Assembly: GCA_903920485.1 (NCBI GenBank)
Contig: CAIXMG010000102.1
Location: forward strand, 1-9,931
Direction of reading: 5' to 3'
Source: an uncultured bacterium
GTDB lineage: Bacteria; Patescibacteriota; Minisyncoccia; Phycocordibacterales; UBA1006
Length of the DNA stretch: 9,931 bases
Shown piece after piece: positions 6,017-9,931 of this stretch (positions are counted from its first letter, which is position 1; each line of letters begins with the position of its first letter). The notes below the pieces were generated by a model. It saw nothing but the letters and a program-made list of their open reading frames with translations. It was not told the DNA's origin and did no database searches. The translations under genes and the position numbers were made by a program.

Positions 6017-6286
6017 AACGCTTTTTATGCCATGATCCCTCAGGAAGCCCTGCAGGAAGTCGCGATATCTCAGGGTATACTCGGGAGACGAACCTGTGCC
6101 CGACCCGCGTTGCCACAGGCCTTTTTCATAGATGATCCGGAAGGCCTTTCCTCGGGCAGGAAAGGGGGAGGAAAAGAGGTAAGTCCTCCAGGCCGCGTCC
6201 TTTGCGCGGATGAGAAATTTCCAGAGTATGTTCCGAGAGTGCCGTTCGTTTTCTATTTTTTGTCTCAACGAGTGAATCATTCGCAT
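6011..6286 (-). pseudogene. N-terminal fragment of a class I SAM methyltransferase
   Basis: The fragment reads from ATG 6284-6286 (MRMIHSLRQKIENERHSRN) through YEKGLWQRGSGTGSSPEYTL and FLRDHGIKSVVD. In one methyltransferase group this WxxGSGxGSSxExTxxYRxFLxxFLxxxxIKSVVD stretch leads directly into the SAM-binding loop (DxGCGD). Here the loop is replaced after VVD by sequence that is antisense to the beta-propeller fragment. The frame stays open to a TAG at 5855-5857, giving a 143-residue ORF whose last 51 residues look non-native. Without the glycine loop and core it cannot be an active methyltransferase. It has an apparent promoter of its own, so a truncated product may still be made. Confidence 0.6.
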
Positions 6287-6293
6287 ACCAGTA

Positions 6294-6302
6294 ATACTAG
6301 CA
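6294..6302 (-). promoter_or_regulatory. Extended -10 box before the methyltransferase fragment, leaderless
   Basis: On the minus strand TG-C-TAGTAT is followed by seven bases and then the ATG at 6286. No good -35 box is visible. The geometry matches the other leaderless starts in the window. Confidence 0.4.
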
Positions 6303-6372
6303 TACAGGCCTTTTGCGAAGAAGACAGGATGTTCGGGCTTCTTGGAGTTTTTAGGGGGGGTAAGGTCCCTTG

Positions 6373-7563
6373 TTAATGGTGATGATGTCCTGCGTGTTCA
6401 ATCGCGTGCTGTTCGTGCTTGAGGACTTCTTTATCTGCAGCTTTCTTGGGATGTACCAGCATGATCGTCGAGATCATCGTGGTGATGGGCACTGCGAGTA
6501 CCAGTCCGATCGATCCCACCATGGTGCGGATGATTTCGGAGGCAAACAGGTCGCGGTTGATGGTTGCCCAGAGGCCTCCGTTGCCGCCTGTCATGAACAT
6601 GAGGAGGAGCGGCAGCGATACGCCGACGTACGCGATGGCAAGGGTGTTGACCAGCGCGCCGACATGCTCGCGTCCGATGCGCAAAGCTCGCTTATAGATG
6701 GTCGGCCTTGGGATGTGGGGCGCGATATGATGCAGCTCTTCCACTGATACGGCCTGTCCGATCGCGACGTCGTACAAAACCCCAAGGAGCCCGATCATCA
6801 TGCCTCCGAGAAGCAGTCCCGGGAAGTCGATCACGCCGCCGGTGTTGATGTTCAGGTAGGCTGACTCTTCTGTTTCAAAACCGGACAGGTGTCCGAAGTG
6901 AACGCCGACCCATGCGAGGACTCCCACGAACACGACGGTCCCGATCATCCCGATGACGGCAGAGGATGTCGTCTTGTTAAATCCGTGCGTGACGTAGGAT
7001 CCGACCACGATGATGAGCGAACATACCAGCAGTGTCAGGAAAACGGGGGAGATCCCGTGCAAGATACCCGGAAGCAGGATCGTAAAGATAAGGACGAAAC
7101 TTCCAATGAGGCTGATCAGTCCGCGGATCCCTTGAATACCTCCGAATACGAGCACGCAAAGGATGAACAGGATTATGAAGCCGAACACGACAGGGAGCCG
7201 GTAGATGTCGGTGATCTGATAATGATCGAACCCTTCCGAGACATTGATGTCATGTTGGACATAGATTCTGGTCCCCGGCTTTAGGGGCGTATAGTCGTTG
7301 TCGATCGATATCTCATTACCCTTTTCGGCGCCGTTAAGCACCACCGCATGGACGGTCTGCACCTCAACGGTTCCTCCGTTGCCACCTGGTAAGTCTTCCA
7401 TGTGGTCGTTTGAAATAGAAACGACTCGGGCTTCCATGTTCGTGACGGTATCCGGGGCCGCTTCGTCAGCCTTTGCGGGAGTGGCGAACGCCAAAGGGGC
7501 CGCGATCGAAATGAAGATGACCACCAGACACCCTATTTTTTTCAGGTCGAGGGGGAAGCGCAT
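6373..7563 (-). CDS. YibE/F-like membrane protein with poly-His C-terminus, 396 aa
   Basis: This is a multi-pass membrane protein of the YibE/F family, whose exact activity is not established. Residues 1-32 are a signal peptide or first helix (LVVIFISIAAPLAFATPAKA). A soluble domain of about 90 residues follows (MEARVVSI to VSEGFDHYQITDIYRLP). Then come about seven helices (roughly 124-142, 146-165, 171-189, 200-222, 245-268, 299-325, 347-370). The family hallmark GVLYDVAIGQAVSVEEL is at 261-277. The C-terminus (KHEQHAIEHAGHHHH) has seven His in 15 residues and looks like a metal-binding tail. The gene starts 1 nt after the fur-type stop with no SD, so it is probably translationally coupled. 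The open frame runs upstream to 7815, but that part lies antisense-free over fur in another frame and is not coding. Context suggests metal handling, which is an inference. Confidence 0.9.
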   Translation of the reverse strand: MRFPLDLKKIGCLVVIFISIAAPLAFATPAKADEAAPDTVTNMEARVVSISNDHMEDLPGGNGGTVEVQTVHAVVLNGAEKGNEISIDNDYTPLKPGTRIYVQHDINVSEGFDHYQITDIYRLPVVFGFIILFILCVLVFGGIQGIRGLISLIGSFVLIFTILLPGILHGISPVFLTLLVCSLIIVVGSYVTHGFNKTTSSAVIGMIGTVVFVGVLAWVGVHFGHLSGFETEESAYLNINTGGVIDFPGLLLGGMMIGLLGVLYDVAIGQAVSVEELHHIAPHIPRPTIYKRALRIGREHVGALVNTLAIAYVGVSLPLLLMFMTGGNGGLWATINRDLFASEIIRTMVGSIGLVLAVPITTMISTIMLVHPKKAADKEVLKHEQHAIEHAGHHHH

Positions 7564-7564
7564 A

Positions 7565-7984
7565 TTATTTTTTGACGCAGGCATTGCAGGTGCCGAAAAG
7601 CTCCAGAGAATGCTCTTTGATGACGGAAAACTTCGACGATTGGGAAAGGACCTTGTCGGATATTTTATCAACGGAACAGGATTCGAAATCTTCCACCTTC
7701 CCGCAGTCCGTGCAGACGATGTGGTGATGATGGTGTCCGCTTGCGAGTTCGTAGTAGGTCGAATCCTTGCGAAGGTCCACCTGCTTGACGATTCCTTTTT
7801 CTTCAAACGATGCAAGGGTACGATACACGGTCGCCTCGTTGATGTTCGAGGACCTTACCTTGGCATAGATGTGCTCGGCATTGATGGGAAGGTGATTGCC
7901 CGCGAACACCTTCAAAATGGCGAGACGCGGGGCGGTCGCCTTCAGGTTCGCGTTATGAAGGATGGCGAGGGTCTGCTGTTCCAT
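7565..7984 (-). CDS. Fur-family metal-dependent transcriptional regulator, 139 aa
   Basis: This is a DNA-binding repressor that senses a metal ion or oxidant. The winged-helix domain covers about residues 1-82 (APRLAILKVF; the recognition region NINEATVYRTLASFEEKGIVKQV). The C-terminal dimerisation domain has the regulatory His cluster HHHHH at 84-88 and two zinc-site pairs, Cys91-Cys94 (CTDC) and Cys133-Cys136 (CNAC). His125 is another likely ligand. Length is typical of the family. The sequence alone does not decide among Fur, Zur, PerR or Mur. The ATG at 7982-7984 follows a strong -10 with no leader. It leads an operon with the YibE/F gene, and a 35-bp palindrome lies 33 bp upstream, so autoregulation and control of the divergent gene are likely. 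Confidence 0.94.
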   Translation of the reverse strand: MEQQTLAILHNANLKATAPRLAILKVFAGNHLPINAEHIYAKVRSSNINEATVYRTLASFEEKGIVKQVDLRKDSTYYELASGHHHHHIVCTDCGKVEDFESCSVDKISDKVLSQSSKFSVIKEHSLELFGTCNACVKK

Positions 7985-7990
7985 GGGGGA

Positions 7991-7999
7991 ATTATATCA
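7991..7999 (-). promoter_or_regulatory. Extended -10 promoter of the Fur-type operon, leaderless
   Basis: On the minus strand TG-A-TATAAT is a perfect extended -10. Six bases (TCCCCC) lie between it and the ATG at 7984, so the mRNA should begin at the A of the start codon or one base away. There is no convincing -35 box; the region where it would be adjoins the palindrome. Confidence 0.7.
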
Positions 8000-8017
8000 C
8001 AGGATGGTATGGGCATC

Positions 8018-8052
8018 ATATTACAGTTGCAAGTAACTTGCAACTGTAATAT
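8018..8052. promoter_or_regulatory. 35-bp perfect palindrome, candidate Fur-family operator
   Basis: The arms ATATTACAGTTGCAAGT and its exact complement are centred on A8035. The core TGCAAGT-A-ACTTGCA has the 7-1-7 layout of Fur-family boxes (Fur, PerR and Zur sites share that geometry), although the bases differ from their usual consensus. There is no T-tract after it on either strand that would make a terminator, and it lies between divergent starts. The likely ligand is the adjacent Fur-type regulator. Confidence 0.8.
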
Positions 8053-8055
8053 ACT
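8028..8055 (+). promoter_or_regulatory. Promoter of the His-rich membrane protein, embedded in the palindrome
   Basis: The -35 box is TTGCAA (8028-8033), the spacer is 16 bp and the -10 box is TATACT (8050-8055). Both boxes fall in or at the edge of the palindrome, so a bound dimer would exclude RNA polymerase. Transcription would start near 8062, giving a leader of about 34 nt without SD. Confidence 0.55.
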
Positions 8056-8095
8056 GACTCTCGATAGTTCTTAAATAACGATTAAACAAAATGAT

Positions 8096-8620
8096 ATGCA
8101 GAAACACTGCAACAAGTTTTTCAGAGGATTTCTTGTGGTGTACCTGTTCTTTCTCGTATATCACATTACCGGACTTCATTTCGGTTCGTCACTCACAATC
8201 ACTGGCCTGGCAATCGGCATGATCCTTGCCCTATTTGCTCACATGCGTGGCGGATACGGTACGATCATTCTTCTTGTGATTCACATGGCGATCGAATGGT
8301 CAGAGTATGCTCATCATGGAACATATTCCGTAAAAGAATATCTCTTTTACGGATTTCACACGATGCTCGACTTTGTTTTCCTTTGGCAGGAGACCAAGAT
8401 GCACCTTGCGCGATTTCGATATCTCGTCATGGGAGCCGTTGCTACCGGACTCACCACGCTTTTTGTGTATGTATCTTGGACAACACCAGGAACTCAATCC
8501 GAGAGTACACTTGTTGCCAATTTGGTTGAACCGCTCGTGCTTGGGGGCATTCTGGGATGCACCTTGTCCCATTTGTTCGAGAGGAAGAGAGCGTGTCGAT
8601 CGAAACATTCAACTGCATGA
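8096..8620 (+). CDS. Polytopic membrane protein with many His residues, 174 aa, family unknown
   Basis: I do not recognise a family. About six hydrophobic helices are visible (roughly 12-30, 33-50, 55-70, 80-98, 107-128, 140-160). Eleven His occur, and many lie in or at the ends of helices: His23 and His28, His49, His63 with Glu67, Glu70, His73 and His74 (IHMAIEWSEYAHH), His88 with Asp92, and His103. Such intramembrane His/Glu groups are typical of proteins that move or sense divalent metals, or bind haem. There is no signal peptide cleavage site or ATPase motif. The ATG at 8096 is chosen after the promoter; no SD is seen. Divergent orientation from the Fur-type regulator and the shared palindrome suggest control by metal level. 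A transport role is an inference. Confidence 0.82.
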   Translation: MQKHCNKFFRGFLVVYLFFLVYHITGLHFGSSLTITGLAIGMILALFAHMRGGYGTIILLVIHMAIEWSEYAHHGTYSVKEYLFYGFHTMLDFVFLWQETKMHLARFRYLVMGAVATGLTTLFVYVSWTTPGTQSESTLVANLVEPLVLGGILGCTLSHLFERKRACRSKHSTA

Positions 8621-8625
8621 AGCTT

Positions 8626-8656
8626 GACCACCCTTTTGTAGGGGCGGTCTTTTTTT
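8626..8656 (+). terminator. Intrinsic terminator of the His-rich membrane protein gene
   Basis: GACC-A-CCC pairs with GGG-C-GGTC (one mismatch) around a short loop, followed by T7. It begins 5 bases after the TGA stop. Confidence 0.88.
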
Positions 8657-8662
8657 AAGAAA

Positions 8663-8688
8663 TAAAAAAGCCCCCGACCAGCGGAAGC
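8663..8688 (-). terminator. Intrinsic terminator of the 77-aa protein gene
   Basis: On the minus strand GCTTCCG and CGGGGGC form a 7-bp stem with two G-U pairs around a 5-nt loop, followed by T6. It lies 26 bases after the stop at 8715 and back to back with the terminator on the other strand. Confidence 0.75.
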
Positions 8689-8714
8689 TTACTTGTGCAG
8701 TTCTTTTACAGAAG

Positions 8715-8948
8715 TCAGGGTTTCTTCGTGCTCTCTTTCTTCTTTTCTCCATCTAAGATTTCCTTAATCTGAGCCCTGTCTTTTTTGATAGCGTCTTCGT
8801 AAAGCTTGGTAGCGGTTTTGGTTTTTCTTTCGGCTCCCATTTCCATGTTGTGAAGATGTGCCTTAGAGTCTCTAATGCTCGCCCTGAGGCTGTTAACTTG
8901 CCCATAAGGGCCAGTACCAGACACTCCAAGCGTCAGAATTATTGTCAT
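8715..8948 (-). CDS. Small charged helical protein, 77 aa, function unknown
   Basis: The family is not recognised. After a short hydrophobic start (MTIILTLGVSGTGPYG), residues 17-77 look like one long charged helix rich in Lys, Glu, Arg and Ala (SLRASIRDSKAHLHNMEMGA, then KTATKLYEDAIKKDRAQIKE), ending in a Lys-rich tail. It is too short to hold an enzyme fold and may be a coiled-coil or nucleic-acid-associated peptide. A strong SD (AAAGGAG) lies 6 bases before the ATG at 8946-8948, which few genes in this window have. The gene has its own promoter with a consensus -35 and its own terminator. It diverges from the 117-aa gene through a shared dyad. Confidence 0.8.
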   Translation of the reverse strand: MTIILTLGVSGTGPYGQVNSLRASIRDSKAHLHNMEMGAERKTKTATKLYEDAIKKDRAQIKEILDGEKKKESTKKP

Positions 8949-8965
8949 GTAATCTCCTTTTTTTG

Positions 8966-8988
8966 AAGCTAGTTCTTTCGAGTAGCTT
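8966..8988 (-). promoter_or_regulatory. Hairpin in the leader just upstream of the SD of the 77-aa gene
   Basis: AAGCTA and TAGCTT form a 6-bp stem with an 11-nt loop. Its foot is within 7 bases of the AAAGGAG, so it may influence ribosome access. The stem is short and may be chance. Confidence 0.3.
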
Positions 8989-9014
8989 GGTTTTGAAAAT
9001 ACAGCCTCTCGGTG

Positions 9015-9043
9015 AATTTAGCATGCGTATTGACTTATGTCAA
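9015..9043 (-). promoter_or_regulatory. Promoter of the 77-aa gene, -35 in shared dyad
   Basis: On the minus strand TTGACA (9038-9043), a 17-bp spacer and TAAATT (9015-9020). Transcription would begin near 9008, giving a leader of about 60 nt that contains the hairpin and SD. Confidence 0.65.
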
Positions 9044-9057
9044 TAATTCGCTATACT
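9030..9057 (+). promoter_or_regulatory. Promoter of the 117-aa gene, -35 in shared dyad
   Basis: TTGACT (9030-9035), a 16-bp spacer and TATACT (9052-9057). The -35 box is the left arm of the dyad TTGAC-TTAT-GTCAA (9030-9043), whose right arm is the -35 box of the divergent promoter. The two polymerases cannot bind at once. Confidence 0.7.
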
Positions 9058-9094
9058 CGCGGCGTTAGTTCTTTTTTCACCAAAACGAGGAAAC

Positions 9095-9448
9095 ATGCCA
9101 AGCATCGACGACAAGCACTACGACGAGATAATCGAATTGTTTATGGAGTTCAGGAAGATGGATGACGATGATGTTGCTATCGCGTTTCTCCAGAATAGGA
9201 TCAAGCAAAAAGTCCGCGAATACACCCGCGGAGCCATATCCTTTTCGGAACTAAAGGATGGGGAGAAATGCATTCTTCTTCCCATGAACGGTTTCGACTG
9301 TTGTCGCAAGGACGGAATGAGGTACCCAGAGGAGACATATGTCCTCTTGGAGAAGTACACCGCAGACGGGAAGGGAAAGGCGAGGGCGGTTTCAACGGGA
9401 ACTGATTATGAAATTCCTTGGATCGACCTCGTTCTCAAAATCCTATAG
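9095..9448 (+). CDS. Hypothetical protein, 117 aa
   Basis: The family is not recognised. Residues 1-50 are acidic and helical (DDKHYDEIIELFMEFRKMDD, then IAFLQNRIKQKVREYTRG). Residues 50-117 alternate short hydrophobic strands with turns (ISFSELKDGEKCILLPMNGF, ETYVLLEKY, KARAVS, YEIPWIDLVLKIL) and look like a small beta-barrel or SH3-like fold. A Cys-Cys pair occurs in FDCCRKDG. There is no signal peptide, so it is probably cytoplasmic. An SD-like GAGGA lies five bases before the ATG, the promoter is clear, and a terminator follows the stop by 4 bases, so the gene is convincing. It diverges from the 77-aa gene. Confidence 0.85.
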   Translation: MPSIDDKHYDEIIELFMEFRKMDDDDVAIAFLQNRIKQKVREYTRGAISFSELKDGEKCILLPMNGFDCCRKDGMRYPEETYVLLEKYTADGKGKARAVSTGTDYEIPWIDLVLKIL

Positions 9449-9452
9449 CAGA

Positions 9453-9481
9453 TGCCGCGAAGTTTAGTAGCGGCATTTTTG
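9453..9481 (+). terminator. Intrinsic terminator of the 117-aa gene
   Basis: TGCCGC and GCGGCA form a perfect 6-bp stem around an 11-nt loop, followed by T5-G-T3. Confidence 0.88.
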
Positions 9482-9688
9482 TTTACGAAAAAACCGATCG
9501 GTTCGAATTAGACCAAAGTATCCGTCTAAAAACCATTAGAAAATAAGGCTGAAATCTCGAGTGGACTTCGATATGGTCTTTCTGAACCAGTTAAAGAATG
9601 AATTGGAGTATTTGGTCTGGATTCTGAAAAAGGAGTATGACAAGCCTTATTAATTGTCAAAGTTCCTACGTTCATTTTTTAAAATAAA
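9482..9688. other. Gene-poor AT-rich stretch with one possible micro-ORF
   Basis: I see no convincing gene. A 26-codon frame at 9573-9653 (+) reads MVFLNQLKNELEYLV then WILKKEYDKPY, amphipathic and leucine-rich, with an in-frame GTG at 9561 as an alternative start. It has no clear SD or promoter, and could be a gene remnant or chance. Confidence 0.35.
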
Positions 9689-9715
9689 ACAACCCTCTGT
9701 TAGTAAGAGGGTTGT
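9681..9715 (-). terminator. Intrinsic terminator of the gene at the right edge
   Basis: ACAACCCTCT and AGAGGGTTGT form a perfect 10-bp stem around a 7-nt loop. On the minus strand it is followed by TTTATTTT. It lies 38 bases after the stop of the partial gene. Confidence 0.88.
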
Positions 9716-9753
9716 GTAATTCTTTTCCTTTGAATCGCAAACTATTATAAGAT

Positions 9754-9930
9754 TCAGATAACCTCCAGCAGCTGTTTGAAATTGCAGATAAATCCGCATC
9801 CCATGAGCGAGTTTGCCGATACGTTACTCATATCCATCCCGACAAGCCCATTGGAATAACTTGTACCGAATTCTATGCAGGTACCGTCTTTCGTGCAGGT
9901 GTTAGTGAGCATATGCACACCGGGGTATGA
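9754..9930 (-). CDS. C-terminal part of an unidentified Cys-containing protein (5' end outside window)
   Basis: The frame enters from the window edge and ends at TGA 9754-9756, giving 58 residues that include NTCTKDGTCIEFGTSYSNGL and LMGCGFICNFKQLLEVI. Four Cys occur in two close pairs (CTKDGTC and CGFIC), a spacing that suits disulfides in an exported domain or a small metal site. The family is not recognised. The strong terminator 38 bases downstream supports a true gene end. No start, signal peptide or neighbour can be seen on this side. Confidence 0.6.
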   Translation of the reverse strand, partial: SYPGVHMLTNTCTKDGTCIEFGTSYSNGLVGMDMSNVSANSLMGCGFICNFKQLLEVI

Positions 9931-9931
9931 C

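Noticed and set aside
6340..6372. G7 run and AAGG/CCTT after the YibE/F stop as a terminator
   Set aside because: Pairing is imperfect and no T-tract follows a stable stem on the minus strand.
7564..7815. Upstream extension of the YibE/F reading frame over the Fur-type gene
   Set aside because: It overlaps the well-supported Fur-type gene in another frame and is composition-biased, and the ATG at 7563 begins a proper signal peptide.
7298..8074. Long + strand ORF of 258 codons
   Set aside because: It is antisense to the Fur-type gene and the start of YibE/F, has no motif, and runs through the palindrome.
1..9931. Recoding of TGA as glycine or tryptophan
   Set aside because: TGA ends several genes at the expected place followed by terminators (8618-8620, 8715-8717, 9754-9756).
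1..9931. CRISPR array, tRNA or rRNA
   Set aside because: No regularly spaced repeats of the right size and no tRNA or rRNA pattern were seen on either strand.

Overview
The window is bacterial, with tightly packed genes on both strands. There is no rRNA, tRNA, CRISPR array or transposase gene that I can see. TAA, TAG and TGA all act as stops, so the ordinary bacterial code fits. Many genes lack a Shine-Dalgarno (SD) sequence, and several have a -10 box only 6-9 bases before the start codon. The mix of small orphan membrane and secreted proteins, a YibE/F protein and a DUF1003-type protein would suit a Patescibacteria/CPR-like or other poorly sampled lineage. That placement is a weak inference, because no marker gene is present.

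Left part (1-3046), all on the minus strand. A NrtD/SsuB/TauB-type ABC transporter is encoded by a permease followed by an ATPase that is cut by the window edge. Before it come two single-gene units, each with its own promoter and terminator: a degenerate CheY-like receiver protein (promoter TTGACA-N17-TATAAT) and a class I SAM-dependent methyltransferase.

Middle part (3047-5825). A two-gene minus-strand unit encodes an exported Ala-rich helical protein and a membrane-anchored Ser/Thr-rich protein. A DUF1003-like membrane protein (+) converges on a sulfotransferase-like protein (-). A small two-helix membrane protein (+) diverges from the sulfotransferase.

Scar (about 5849-6286). Fragments of two unrelated genes meet head-on: a piece resembling a YVTN beta-propeller on the + strand and the N-terminal part of a methyltransferase on the - strand. 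Neither is complete.

Metal-regulation block (6373-8620). A Fur-family regulator and a YibE/F membrane protein with a poly-His tail form a minus-strand operon. It diverges from a six-helix membrane protein with many His and acidic residues near its helices. Between them lies a 35-bp perfect palindrome with a Fur-like 7-1-7 core, overlaid on a promoter for the + gene. I read this as a candidate metal-homeostasis module, and the His-rich membrane protein is the part I cannot assign to any known family.

Right part (8663-9931). This part looks AT-richer and has real SD sequences. Two small orphan genes diverge from a shared dyad that carries both -35 boxes. The far end holds the Cys-containing C-terminus of another minus-strand gene with a strong terminator.
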